A stretch of DNA of 14,706 bases. It comes from Actinomycetota bacterium. GTDB taxonomy: Bacteria > Actinomycetota > Actinomycetes > Nanopelagicales > Nanopelagicaceae. A program made the translations under genes and the position numbers. Below, piece after piece: positions 1 through 7,835 of this stretch. The notes beneath the pieces are model-generated. The model made no database searches and was not told the origin of the DNA. It saw only the letters and a program-made list of their open reading frames with translations. The stretch spans positions 1 to 14,706 of the forward strand of contig SYAM01000004.1 of assembly GCA_005787645.1 (NCBI GenBank), in the 5' to 3' direction. Each line of letters starts with the position of its first letter. The first letter of the stretch is position 1.

Positions 1-581
1 AAGATGATCTTGCCGAGAGCGTGCTCTTGGGTCTGACTCAAGGATCTGGCACAAAATCTTTGGCAGGGATGTCAACTCACGATGGTCGATACATAAGACC
101 ATTTCTCGCACTCTCTCGAGAGGAGATCATCGCTGCATGTGATGAGGCAGGAATTATTTATTGGAGTGATCCACATAACGAAGACCTTCGATTTACTCGT
201 GTAAAGATTCGAAAGCAGATCATTCCGCTTATGGAGAGAGAGTTGGGGCCGGGTATCGCAGGTGCACTTGCGCGCTCGGCACGAATCTTTCGGGAGGATT
301 CTGATGCCCTCGATTCGCTCACGGACGAGATTTTTGCCACCATTCCAGATCCCACCTCAATTGAGGTGGATTTACTGGAACGGTTACCAAGCGCCCTGCG
401 GAAACGGGTCATTCGCCGTGCAGTCGCGCTCCTTGGCGCAACGCGAATCACCGCCGAGCACCTTGGTTGGGTTGACGCCCTAATCAGCCAATGGCACGGC
501 CAAGGCGAGGTCGCTCTCCCGGCTGGTGTTACAGCGCGCCGAGAGTCGGGCAGACTAGCGCTCTCACGCCAGGGAAAATGA
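1..581 (+). CDS. tilS: tRNA(Ile)-lysidine synthase TilS, 5'-truncated by window edge
   Basis: TilS uses ATP and lysine to convert cytidine-34 of the CAU-anticodon tRNA-Ile to lysidine, so that the tRNA reads AUA and is charged with isoleucine. The reading frame is open from base 3 and runs off the left edge; about 192 residues are visible. The fragment begins with DDLAESVLLGL, which matches the DDQAETVLL-type segment after the ATP-binding loop of this family, followed by GSGTKSLAGM and RPFLALSREEI. The PP-loop (SGGxDS) would lie upstream of the window and cannot be checked. The tail, with WHGQGEVALPAGV, resembles the ending of actinobacterial TilS. The GTG at 21 is internal, because family similarity extends upstream of it. 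It is followed 41 bp later by hpt, a pairing common in Gram-positive bacteria. Identification rests on motif recognition and neighbourhood. Confidence 0.92.
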   Translation, partial: DDLAESVLLGLTQGSGTKSLAGMSTHDGRYIRPFLALSREEIIAACDEAGIIYWSDPHNEDLRFTRVKIRKQIIPLMERELGPGIAGALARSARIFREDSDALDSLTDEIFATIPDPTSIEVDLLERLPSALRKRVIRRAVALLGATRITAEHLGWVDALISQWHGQGEVALPAGVTARRESGRLALSRQGK

Positions 582-622
582 TTTGGGATGAGTAGTAATA
601 AGAGGGAAAGGACGCGCCACAA

Positions 623-1174
623 GTGGATCTAGCTCACGTCAAAGATGAGATAACAGAGGTCGTTGCCACGAAAGATGAGATTCACCGACGTATTAACGAG
701 ATTGCAGCGGTGATATCTAAGGATTATGGGAATAGGGATCTCCTGCTCGTTGGTGTGCTCAAAGGTGCAGTGATGGCGATGGCAGACCTAGCCCGCGCGA
801 TGCAACGACATGTTGAGATGGATTGGATGGCGGTCTCTTCATATGGTTCGGGCACAAAATCCAGCGGCGTGGTGCGAATTCTCAAAGATCTCGATCGGGA
901 TATCACTGGGCGCGATGTGCTCATCGTCGAAGATATCGTCGATTCTGGGCTAACGCTATCGTGGCTTCAAACCAACTTGCTCTCGCGCGGCGCAAGTTCG
1001 GTGGAGATATTTACGGTATTCAGAAAACCAGATGCAGCAAAAGTCCATGTAGATGTGAAGTATGTGGGCTTTGATATCCCACCGGCTTTCGTGGTTGGCT
1101 ATGGGCTAGATTTTTCCGAAAAATATCGAAACCTTGATTGTGTAGCAGTCCTAGCACCAAAGATGTATTCCTAA
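623..1174 (+). CDS. hpt: Hypoxanthine(-guanine) phosphoribosyltransferase
   Basis: Purine salvage enzyme of the cytosol that transfers the phosphoribosyl group of PRPP to hypoxanthine or guanine, giving IMP or GMP. The 183-residue length is normal for the family. The PRPP-binding signature VLIVEDIVDSGLT is at residues 99-111, with the acidic pair E103-D104. The N-terminal flexible region (LLVGVLKGAVMAMADL) and the C-terminal YVGFDIPPAFVVGYGLDF segment, which contacts base and metal, are also present. The start is GTG at 623, with a purine-rich GGGAAAGGA ribosome-binding stretch at 604-612; the spacing of 10 bases is slightly long. Its stop lies 2 bp before the ftsH ATG, suggesting co-transcription and translational coupling in the conserved tilS-hpt-ftsH group. 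Base specificity between hypoxanthine and guanine cannot be settled from sequence alone. Confidence 0.95.
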   Translation: MDLAHVKDEITEVVATKDEIHRRINEIAAVISKDYGNRDLLLVGVLKGAVMAMADLARAMQRHVEMDWMAVSSYGSGTKSSGVVRILKDLDRDITGRDVLIVEDIVDSGLTLSWLQTNLLSRGASSVEIFTVFRKPDAAKVHVDVKYVGFDIPPAFVVGYGLDFSEKYRNLDCVAVLAPKMYS

Positions 1175-1176
1175 AT

Positions 1177-3099
1177 ATGAAAAATAGATTTATCAGAGGC
1201 TTACGCAGTCCAATCACTTGGATACTCCTGGCCATCATGCTCGTCTGGGGATACTCCCAGATTTCTAACTCGGGGCGATCATTTAAAGAGGTTGAAACCC
1301 AAACAATCATTGGTGCAATCTCTGCGGGGCAGGTTGATTCCGCGCTCTTGCTTGCGCAAGATCAACAGATTCGAATCGTATTAAAGAGTGGCGTGAAAAT
1401 ATCTGATTCAAATCGCTTACAAGCTTCATACTTGGCAAACCAAGAAACTGAGTTAGTGAAGATTCTGAGTGCGAATCCACCTCCCAACAAATGGAATGTA
1501 AAAGTCACACGACAATCACTTCTGGTCTCGCTGCTCTTCACTCTTATTCCATTCGTGCTCATTGCGTTTATTTTCTTTTATCTGATTTCACGGGCACAGG
1601 GTGGAGGTCGCGCATTTCAATTTGGTCGCTCTCGAGCAAAACTGAATCCAAAAGATAAACCGCAAACAAAGTTCTCAGACGTCGCAGGCGCTGATGAGGC
1701 TATTGAAGAACTCTGTGAGATTAAGGATTTTCTTGTAGACCCAACTAAGTATCAAAAACTTGGTGCGAAGATTCCCAAAGGAGTCTTGTTATATGGTCCA
1801 CCCGGGACAGGAAAGACTCTCCTTGCTCGAGCAGTAGCGGGCGAGGCAAATGTCCCCTTCTTCTCGATTTCTGGCTCAGATTTCGTTGAAATGTTCGTCG
1901 GAGTGGGTGCTGCTCGAGTCCGAGATATGTTCGCACAAGCGAAGGCGAACGCCCCTGCAATCGTATTCGTCGATGAGATAGATGCTGTAGGTCGCCATCG
2001 CGGTTCTGGAATGGGTGGTGGACACGATGAGCGTGAGCAGACGCTCAATCAATTACTTGTCGAGATGGATGGTTTTGAAGCCAACGGATCAGTGATCATG
2101 ATGGCTGCCACCAACCGACCGGACATACTTGACCCTGCTCTGCTTCGCCCAGGGCGTTTTGATCGCCAGATTCCAGTTGATCGTCCCGACCTCAGAGGGC
2201 GTGAGGCAATTTTAAAGATACATGCAATTGATAAACCACTTGCAGATGATGTGGATTTGTTGAGCCTGGCGCGACGCACTCCAGGTTTTACCGGCGCCGA
2301 TTTAGCAAATGTGGTCAATGAAGCAGCACTTCTTACTGCGCGTAAGAATCTCGAGGTGATCACCAATGAGGCGCTCGGTGAATCAATTGATCGAGTGATG
2401 GCTGGACCACAAAAGGTGAGCCGATTAATGAACGAGAAGGAACGACTGATTACCGCCTATCATGAAGGCGGGCATGCGCTGGTGGCACATGCACTTCCCG
2501 ATACTGATCCAGTTCAGAAGATCACCATCATGCCTAGAGGCCGCGCTCTTGGTTACACGATGGTCTTGCCTGACGAGGACAAATACTCGAAATCAAGAAA
2601 TCAGATGCTTGATGAACTTTCTTACACTCTAGGTGGGCGGGCAGCAGAGGAATTGATCTTTCACGATCCAACCACTGGCGCTGCGAATGATATTGAAAAA
2701 GCCACCGCACTCTCACGTGCAATGGTGATGGAATATGGACTAAGCGAGCGAATCGGAGCAATCAAACTTGGTTCGGCTAAGGGTGAACCATTTGTGGGAA
2801 TGTCCTATGGCCATCAACGCGATTACTCCGAGGAGATTGCTGCCATTATCGACGAAGAGGTGCGCGAATTAATCGATAATGCACACCAAGAGGCTTACGA
2901 GATTCTTGTACAAAATAGAGAGATTCTCGATAATCTTGTGTTGGAATTGATGGAGAGAGAAACGCTTGAGAAGGAAGAAGTTGCTCGCGTGTTTGCTCAA
3001 GTGAAAGAACGTGCTCCGCGCAAACCATGGACTGGCTCTAAAGAGCGAAAGCCCTCCAAGCAACCACCAGTAGTTTTTGAGAGAGAAAAACGAGATTAG
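1177..3099 (+). CDS. ftsH: ATP-dependent membrane zinc metalloprotease FtsH
   Basis: FtsH is a membrane-anchored hexameric AAA+ protease that extracts and degrades misfolded or regulated membrane and cytosolic proteins. I place the start at ATG 1177 (640 residues). The frame is open back to a TTG at 1138, but those 13 codons lie inside hpt and add nothing family-like. Visible order: first membrane helix about residues 13-30; an extracytoplasmic domain; second helix about 115-137; Walker A GPPGTGKT 207-214; Walker B IVFVDEID 262-269; second region of homology starting ATNRPD at 311, with arginine fingers in RPGRFDR 324-330; zinc-binding HEGGH 429-433; and the third zinc ligand D505 in AANDIEKAT. 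HEGGH instead of HEAGH is usual for actinobacteria and keeps HExxH intact. The C-terminal tail is basic (KPWTGSKERKPSK). No strong ribosome-binding site is seen, so coupling to hpt (2-bp gap) is likely. Confidence 0.97.
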   Translation: MKNRFIRGLRSPITWILLAIMLVWGYSQISNSGRSFKEVETQTIIGAISAGQVDSALLLAQDQQIRIVLKSGVKISDSNRLQASYLANQETELVKILSANPPPNKWNVKVTRQSLLVSLLFTLIPFVLIAFIFFYLISRAQGGGRAFQFGRSRAKLNPKDKPQTKFSDVAGADEAIEELCEIKDFLVDPTKYQKLGAKIPKGVLLYGPPGTGKTLLARAVAGEANVPFFSISGSDFVEMFVGVGAARVRDMFAQAKANAPAIVFVDEIDAVGRHRGSGMGGGHDEREQTLNQLLVEMDGFEANGSVIMMAATNRPDILDPALLRPGRFDRQIPVDRPDLRGREAILKIHAIDKPLADDVDLLSLARRTPGFTGADLANVVNEAALLTARKNLEVITNEALGESIDRVMAGPQKVSRLMNEKERLITAYHEGGHALVAHALPDTDPVQKITIMPRGRALGYTMVLPDEDKYSKSRNQMLDELSYTLGGRAAEELIFHDPTTGAANDIEKATALSRAMVMEYGLSERIGAIKLGSAKGEPFVGMSYGHQRDYSEEIAAIIDEEVRELIDNAHQEAYEILVQNREILDNLVLELMERETLEKEEVARVFAQVKERAPRKPWTGSKERKPSKQPPVVFEREKRD

Positions 3100-3108
3100 G
3101 GTGGCAAC

Positions 3109-3729
3109 ATGGATGACATAAGCCCAATTTCGCTTACTTCACCTTATGAGGGTCGAGCCAATGCGCCATTTGATCAAAAACGCGCTGAAGCCGCAGTTCG
3201 CGAGATCCTCTTAGCGCTAGGTGAGAATCCGGATCGAGATGGTTTGAAAGATACTCCTGCACGAGTAGCCCGCGCTTTTCAAGAGAATTTTGCGGGGCTA
3301 TGGATGTCACCCGAAGAGGTCTTAACAACCACTTTCGATGCAGGTCATCGAGAATTGGTGATTGTCCGTGAGATTGAGGTCTATTCACATTGTGAACACC
3401 ATTTGACCCCTTTTCATGGAGTGGCGCATGTCGGATATATCCCAGGAGAGTCAGGGCGAATCACCGGGCTTTCTAAATTGGCGCGCGTGGTAGATCTATT
3501 TGCACGTAGACCACAAGTGCAAGAACGATTAACCACTCAGATTGCGGATGCATTAGTGGAAATTTTAGAAGTCGCGGGTGCGATTGTAATTATTGATGCA
3601 GAACATCTCTGCATGTCGATGCGCGGAGCGAAGAAGCCAAAAGCGCGTACTACAACAAGTGCAGTACGTGGGATATTGCGTGACCCCACCACACGAGCTG
3701 AAGCGCTAAGCCTAATTTTAGGGCGTTGA
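3109..3729 (+). CDS. folE: GTP cyclohydrolase I (type IA)
   Basis: Converts GTP to 7,8-dihydroneopterin triphosphate, the first committed step of folate synthesis. The protein has 206 residues; the catalytic core is complete. The zinc ligands of the family are visible: C95 and H98 in HCEHHLTPFHG and C168 in AEHLCMSMRG, corresponding to C110/H113/C181 of the E. coli enzyme. The substrate-contacting segments GLSKLARVVDLFARRPQVQERLT and KKPKARTTTSAVRG are intact. Retention of the cysteines marks it as the zinc-dependent IA type rather than FolE2. The ATG follows AGGGTGG (3098-3104), which overlaps the ftsH stop; spacing to ftsH is 9 bp. folP begins 1 bp after its stop. It therefore heads the folate block but shares a transcript arrangement with ftsH upstream, as in mycobacteria. 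Confidence 0.97.
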   Translation: MDDISPISLTSPYEGRANAPFDQKRAEAAVREILLALGENPDRDGLKDTPARVARAFQENFAGLWMSPEEVLTTTFDAGHRELVIVREIEVYSHCEHHLTPFHGVAHVGYIPGESGRITGLSKLARVVDLFARRPQVQERLTTQIADALVEILEVAGAIVIIDAEHLCMSMRGAKKPKARTTTSAVRGILRDPTTRAEALSLILGR

Positions 3730-3730
3730 T

Positions 3731-4537
3731 ATGAACGCTGCAGCGCAGACTCTTGTGATGGGAATCTTGAACGTCACTCCAGATTCATTTGCAGACGGGG
3801 GGCACCATTTCTCACTTGATGATGCGATTACACGCGCCAATCTGATGGCCGCTGAAGGTGTAGATATCATCGATATTGGTGGTGAATCCACTCGACCAGG
3901 TGCGCAACGTGTGACCCCCGAAGAAGAGGCGCAACGAGTGATTCCCGTATTAAAAGAGGTGGTGAACTTAGGCATCCCTATCAGCGTCGACACCACCCGA
4001 GCCAGATTGGCGGAGCAGGCGATCGCCGGAGGAGCGCAGTATATAAATGATGTTAGTGGTGGTCTTGCAGATTCACAGATGGCGACAGTCATTGCTGAGA
4101 GTGGTGTGAAATATATTGCGATGCATTGGCGGGCTCATTCTGCAGAGATGATGAATCATGCGCAGTACGAGAATGTAGTCACTGACGTCAAAAGTGAGTT
4201 ACAGAGTCGAATTGATTCACTTCAAGAATCAGGAGTTTTAGTAGAGCAGTTGATCATCGACCCTGGTATCGGATTCTCGAAGGAAGCTGCACAGAACTGG
4301 GAGCTACTTCGCGGACTTGAACAATTAGCAGAATTAGGATTTCCCATTCTAGTCGGCGCATCTCGCAAGAGATTCCTGGGAGAACATCTCAAGCCGCAGG
4401 AGCGCGAGGAGGCAAGTGTTGCTGTGACATCATTCTGTGCGGCGCAAGGAGTTTGGGCAGTTCGCACCCATTCGGTGAGAGCACATAAAGAGGCTATTGC
4501 GCAGGTTGCGAAGTTGCAGAGGGCTATACATGGATAA
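3731..4537 (+). CDS. folP: Dihydropteroate synthase
   Basis: Condenses 6-hydroxymethyl-7,8-dihydropterin diphosphate with p-aminobenzoate to give dihydropteroate; it is the target of sulfonamides. The 268-residue TIM-barrel protein shows the first signature MGILNVTPDSFADGG at residues 10-24, the second signature GGESTRPG at 50-57, the ISVDTTR strand, INDVSGG, the IIDPGIGFSK pterin-binding segment, and the SRKRF phosphate-binding motif at 211-215. The C-terminal motif reads RTHSVRAHKEA, where many family members have RVHDVxxH; the His is retained. The ATG lies 1 bp after the folE stop, and the 3' end overlaps folB by 8 bp, so translation is probably coupled through the block. Nothing in the sequence suggests a sulfonamide-resistance insertion in the pterin/pABA loops. 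Confidence 0.96.
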   Translation: MNAAAQTLVMGILNVTPDSFADGGHHFSLDDAITRANLMAAEGVDIIDIGGESTRPGAQRVTPEEEAQRVIPVLKEVVNLGIPISVDTTRARLAEQAIAGGAQYINDVSGGLADSQMATVIAESGVKYIAMHWRAHSAEMMNHAQYENVVTDVKSELQSRIDSLQESGVLVEQLIIDPGIGFSKEAAQNWELLRGLEQLAELGFPILVGASRKRFLGEHLKPQEREEASVAVTSFCAAQGVWAVRTHSVRAHKEAIAQVAKLQRAIHG

Positions 4538-4889
4538 AGTTCTAATTGCAGGGATAAGAGCTAAAGGTTTTCATGGCGTCTTACCTGAGGAGCGAGAATT
4601 AGGGCAAGATTTTCTGGTTGATTGTGAGTTACATCTTAATCTCACTGCAGCCATCAAGAGTGACGACCTGAGCAAGACGATTAACTATGTAGAAGTCGCT
4701 TTACTTATCCGCGAGATTATCGAAGGGCCACCAATCAACTTGATTGAAACCGTTGCTGGAAAAATCGGGGATACTTTGCTCAAGCGTTATCGAAAAGTGC
4801 AGAAGGTTGTCATCACTGTACATAAACCTCAAGCGCCAATACCTGTTGACTTCCTCGATGTAGCAGTGGTGGTAGAGCGGAAGCGATGA
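4530..4889 (+). CDS. folB: Dihydroneopterin aldolase
   Basis: Cleaves 7,8-dihydroneopterin to 6-hydroxymethyl-7,8-dihydropterin and glycolaldehyde. I choose ATG 4530 (119 residues, the normal family size). An upstream TTG at 4497 would add 11 residues lying inside folP with no family resemblance. An AGAGG ribosome-binding stretch at 4518-4522 supports this start. Family features: GIRAKGFHGVLPEERELGQ, with E21 aligning to the catalytic-site Glu22 of the S. aureus enzyme; INYVEVA; the LIETVA substrate-binding segment; and the catalytic lysine K99 in VHKPQAP. It overlaps folP by 8 bp and folK by 4 bp (ATGA), placing it between its pathway neighbours. The phosphatase that removes triphosphate from dihydroneopterin triphosphate before this step is not encoded nearby. 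Confidence 0.95.
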   Translation: MDKVLIAGIRAKGFHGVLPEERELGQDFLVDCELHLNLTAAIKSDDLSKTINYVEVALLIREIIEGPPINLIETVAGKIGDTLLKRYRKVQKVVITVHKPQAPIPVDFLDVAVVVERKR

Positions 4890-5335
4890 GAGCAGTTATT
4901 GCCCTTGGCTCCAACCTGGGAGATCGGCAATGGTCTCTAATGTCAGCAGCTGAGGCGCTCAATGAAGTGGGGGAGGTAGTTGCATTCTCTAGTTTCTTGG
5001 AGAGTCGGGCAGTGGGTGGATTACCGCAACCGGATTACCTCAATGCAGTTCTGATATTAGATACGCAATTAGCACCTGAAGAATTATTACGAGTATGTCA
5101 GGCAATCGAGAAGATATTTGGTCGAACGCGCGAGGTCCATTGGGGTCCCCGAACACTTGATCTCGATCTCATCACCTGCGATGAGCAGATTATCCAGAGT
5201 GAGGTGCTGACCTTGCCGCACCCACGGGCTAGTGAACGCCACTTTGTCTTAGCGCCATGGTTAGAGATTGATAATCAGGCTTACCTTCCCGGCAAGGGAG
5301 AGGTTGCAGAACTTTTGGCGAACTTAGCGCGATAG
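4886..5335 (+). CDS. folK: 6-hydroxymethyl-7,8-dihydropterin pyrophosphokinase
   Basis: Transfers pyrophosphate from ATP to 6-hydroxymethyl-7,8-dihydropterin, making the substrate of FolP. The 149-residue protein opens with ALGSNLGDRQ, the family signature. It contains the metal/ATP-binding motif HWGPRTLDLDL, with the magnesium-binding aspartates D92 and D94, and ends with the LPHPRASERHFVLAPW motif typical of HPPK. The start overlaps the folB stop in an ATGA arrangement, so translation is likely re-initiated by the same ribosomes. It is the last gene of the folate block; a small hairpin overlaps its stop codon and 47 bp separate it from panC. No folC (folylpolyglutamate synthase) is present in the window. 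Confidence 0.95.
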   Translation: MRAVIALGSNLGDRQWSLMSAAEALNEVGEVVAFSSFLESRAVGGLPQPDYLNAVLILDTQLAPEELLRVCQAIEKIFGRTREVHWGPRTLDLDLITCDEQIIQSEVLTLPHPRASERHFVLAPWLEIDNQAYLPGKGEVAELLANLAR

Positions 5336-5344
5336 CGCTACCCT
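5315..5344 (+). promoter_or_regulatory. Candidate promoter for panC-nadB-nadC-coaX
   Basis: A -35-like TTGGCG (5315-5320) is separated by 18 bp from TACCCT (5339-5344), which fits the TANNNT form of housekeeping -10 elements in actinobacteria. A transcript would start near 5351, leaving a leader of about 32 bases that contains a GGAG ribosome-binding site at 5372-5375. The placement is sensible: this is the first spacer above 40 bp after five tightly packed genes. The same hexamer TACCCT occurs just before lysS. The match is modest and could be chance. Confidence 0.35.
5325..5340 (+). terminator. Small hairpin overlapping the folK stop (weak terminator or operator)
   Basis: TAGCGC (5325-5330) and GCGCTA (5335-5340) form a perfect 6-bp inverted repeat with a GATA loop, and the folK TAG lies at 5333-5335. 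It is followed by CCCTTTTCTT, a pyrimidine stretch with only four consecutive T. The stem is short and the U-tract weak, so at best it would be an attenuating or partial terminator between the folate and pantothenate/NAD blocks. It also overlaps a possible promoter -10 element, so it could be an operator or chance. Confidence 0.3.
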
Positions 5345-5382
5345 TTTCTTGCCTGGTACCCCAAGCGGACTGGAGCTAGAAA

Positions 5383-6213
5383 ATGAAGCATCTAACGGAG
5401 TTTGTTGAGCAAATTGACGCGCTCGCATTCGTCCCAACTATGGGCGCTCTCCACGATGGACATCTAGCGCTCATCAAACAGGCTCGCGAATCGTGTGAAT
5501 CGAGCAAGAGAGTCTTAGTCAGTATTTATGTCAATCCCACTCAATTTGAATCTGTCGATGATCTTGCAAGATATCCAAAGACTCTAAGTCGTGATCTTGA
5601 ATTAGCTCAAGATGCTGGAGCAGATTATCTATGGACACCTTCAGTCCACGAGATCTACCCGGAAGGATTAGCCAACGTTTCTCTTATCTCTGCTGGGCCA
5701 CTCGGAGATCTTTATGAGGGTGCATCTCGTCCACAACATTTCTCAGGAGTGCTCACGGTAATCAACCGGCTTTTTACGATTACCAAACCAGAGTGTGCAA
5801 TCTTTGGTGAAAAGGATTTTCAACAACTCTTCCTGATTCAAAAATTTGCTCAAGAGAAATTTCCCAATATTGAGATTGTCGCGGGCCAAACGGTGAGAGA
5901 TGAAAATGGAATTGCCCTATCTTCGAGGAATTTGCGCTTAAGTCCAGAGGAGATGCAGATTGCACGAGTCTTGCCGCGCACACGAGAGCTTGCCCTCGGC
6001 GCGGAGACAATCGGGAAGTTGCGAGAACTTCTGCGCGGCGAATTGTCCAGGGAGCCTGGCTTTACCCTTGATTATGTAGAGGTGGTCAATCCTTCGACTT
6101 TGCTCCCAGTCTCCAATGATTTCCAGGGAGCAGTTCAAGTCTTGATAGCAGGATGGATAGGATCGGTCCGGTTGATCGATAACTTCGCATTTACAGTAAA
6201 GGAGCAGAGATGA
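5383..6213 (+). CDS. panC: Pantothenate synthetase (pantoate-beta-alanine ligase)
   Basis: Joins pantoate and beta-alanine with ATP through a pantoyl-adenylate to make pantothenate. The 276-residue protein is near the short end of the family. Near the N-terminus is PTMGALHDGH (residues 18-27), with the HxGH nucleotide-binding histidines H24 and H27. VSIYVNPTQF, SVHEIYPEG, GASRPQHFSGVLTVINRL, GEKDFQQL (142-149) and RDENGIALSSRN follow, all diagnostic of PanC. The ATG at 5383 is 7 bases after TGGAG (5371-5375). nadB overlaps the end by 4 bp (ATGA), and the strong AAAGGAG at 6198-6204 inside panC serves nadB. panD, which makes beta-alanine and sits beside panC in mycobacteria, is not here. The gene is probably first in a panC-nadB-nadC-coaX unit. 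Confidence 0.96.
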   Translation: MKHLTEFVEQIDALAFVPTMGALHDGHLALIKQARESCESSKRVLVSIYVNPTQFESVDDLARYPKTLSRDLELAQDAGADYLWTPSVHEIYPEGLANVSLISAGPLGDLYEGASRPQHFSGVLTVINRLFTITKPECAIFGEKDFQQLFLIQKFAQEKFPNIEIVAGQTVRDENGIALSSRNLRLSPEEMQIARVLPRTRELALGAETIGKLRELLRGELSREPGFTLDYVEVVNPSTLLPVSNDFQGAVQVLIAGWIGSVRLIDNFAFTVKEQR

Positions 6214-7835
6214 AATTACTTGCTCCCCAACCTGGCTGGACAATCACCTCAGATGTGATCATCGTGGGGTCGGGTATCGCAGGATTAACCACCGCTCTAC
6301 AGATTCGCGCATATGGATATTCAGTCCTTTTAGTGACCAAAGCCCGAGTCGATGAGGGTTCTACTAAGTGGGCGCAAGGTGGCATCGCAGCCGCACTTGG
6401 CCCGGGTGATTCTCCAGCAGCACACGAGGCCGATACTTTGAAAGCAGGAGCGGGTCTCTGCGATAAAAAAGCTGTGCATGCATTGGTCACTGAAGGTCCA
6501 GAGGCAGTTGCACGCTTGATTGCTCGTGGCGCTGTTTTCGATCGTGCCGCGACAGGGGAGATTGCACTCACTCGTGAGGGTGGCCATCTCAAGAATCGAA
6601 TCCTTCATGCAGGTGGCGATGCCACTGGTGCCGAAATTTCGCGGGCACTTCTTGCTGCCGTAACTGAGGATCCAGGTATAGAGGTGATCGAACATGCACT
6701 TGTACTTGATGCGTTGAAAAGTGAGTCAGGGCGAGTCTGTGGAGTGACGTTACACGTAATCGGTGAGGGTTCTCGAGATGGAGTAGGCCGGGCTCTTGCT
6801 AAAGCGGTAATTCTTGGCACGGGAGGACTTGGTCAAGTTTTTGCGCAAACCACCAACCCATCTGTCTCTACGGGTGATGGAGTGGCTCTAGCGCTTCGTG
6901 CAGGTGCTGAGATAGCTGATGTGGAGTTCATCCAATTCCATCCAACAGTTCTGTATTTAGGAGCGAACAGTTCAGGGCAACAACCGCTGATCAGTGAAGC
7001 TGTTCGCGGTGAAGGTGCAATTTTACTAAATGCTGATGGTGAGCAATTTATGAAAGGAATTCATCCGCTAGCCGACCTTGCACCACGAGATGTTGTTGCC
7101 AAAGCAATTATGAGTCAGATGTTAAGCACTGGCACAGAACATGTGTGGCTCGATGTCAGTAAAGTTCCCAAATTTTCCGAGAGATTCCCTAACATCTATC
7201 AATCATGCATCGCGCATGGCATTAATCCTGAAAGAGATCGGATTCCAGTTGCGCCGGCAGCGCACTATGCCTCAGGCGGAGTGCGCGTTGATTTAGCTGG
7301 GCGATCATCTGTTCCAGGCCTTTATGCCTGCGGAGAGACTGCATGCACCGGAGTTCATGGCGCTAATCGCCTTGCCTCAAATTCACTCCTTGAAGGGTTG
7401 GTCTTCGCAGCACGAATTGCAGATGACATTCACCGCACTTTACGTAAGTTAGAGCGCGAAGAACCAGTCGCGCACTTGCAATCCGAACCCGAACTTCTCA
7501 TAGATCCACAGATGCGCACCAATATCTCTAATGCTATGAGTTTGGGGGCAGGAGTAATTCGTACGAAGGAATCGCTCAACAACACCTCAGTGACATTGGA
7601 AAAGATTCGAACTCGAGGTAGCACCAATCCCTGTGTAGAAGCGTGGGAGGCAACCAATCTTTACATCTTGGCAGAGGTAATCGTCGCCTCCGCTCTGATT
7701 CGCGAAGAGACTCGAGGTTCACATTGGCGAGAAGATTTTCCAAGTGAGTCGCCATCGTGGATGAAACGAATTATTGAGAGCATGTCTAGTGATGGCCGGC
7801 TCTGCCAAGGTTTTGAGGAGGTTGGTCATGATTGA
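6210..7835 (+). CDS. nadB: L-aspartate oxidase
   Basis: FAD enzyme that oxidises L-aspartate to iminoaspartate, the substrate that NadA converts to quinolinate for NAD synthesis. The 541-residue length fits the family. The dinucleotide-binding loop VGSGIAG is at residues 19-25; STKWAQGGIAA at 51-61 is the flavin/substrate signature of the succinate dehydrogenase/aspartate oxidase group. EFIQFHPT, RDVVAKAI, HYASGGVRVD (from H352, aligning with H351 of E. coli NadB) and CTGVHGANRLASNSLLEGL complete the active site. A fumarate reductase or SdhA flavoprotein is the alternative. It is disfavoured by the adjacent nadC and by the SxKxAQGG-type motif. The start overlaps panC by 4 bp with AAAGGAG five bases upstream, and the end overlaps nadC by 8 bp. 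nadA is absent from the window. Confidence 0.96.
   Translation: MKLLAPQPGWTITSDVIIVGSGIAGLTTALQIRAYGYSVLLVTKARVDEGSTKWAQGGIAAALGPGDSPAAHEADTLKAGAGLCDKKAVHALVTEGPEAVARLIARGAVFDRAATGEIALTREGGHLKNRILHAGGDATGAEISRALLAAVTEDPGIEVIEHALVLDALKSESGRVCGVTLHVIGEGSRDGVGRALAKAVILGTGGLGQVFAQTTNPSVSTGDGVALALRAGAEIADVEFIQFHPTVLYLGANSSGQQPLISEAVRGEGAILLNADGEQFMKGIHPLADLAPRDVVAKAIMSQMLSTGTEHVWLDVSKVPKFSERFPNIYQSCIAHGINPERDRIPVAPAAHYASGGVRVDLAGRSSVPGLYACGETACTGVHGANRLASNSLLEGLVFAARIADDIHRTLRKLEREEPVAHLQSEPELLIDPQMRTNISNAMSLGAGVIRTKESLNNTSVTLEKIRTRGSTNPCVEAWEATNLYILAEVIVASALIREETRGSHWREDFPSESPSWMKRIIESMSSDGRLCQGFEEVGHD

Noticed and set aside
158..622. Long minus-strand open frame opposite tilS, and similar antisense frames opposite ftsH, folP, nadB and clpC
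   Set aside because: Their translations are rich in Ser/Arg and lack any domain signature; each is the antisense shadow of a well-supported gene.
588..632. A 14-codon ATG frame between tilS and hpt that runs over the hpt start
   Set aside because: It is very short, has no recognisable product, and the hpt GTG with its purine-rich site explains the region.
1138..1176. Extended ftsH start at TTG 1138
   Set aside because: The extra 13 residues lie in hpt and do not resemble FtsH; ATG 1177 is followed directly by a typical basic N-terminus and membrane helix.
7774..7827. Extended nadC start at ATG 7774
   Set aside because: It would add 18 residues overlapping nadB, whereas ATG 7828 has a strong GAGGAGG site at correct spacing and a family-like N-terminus.
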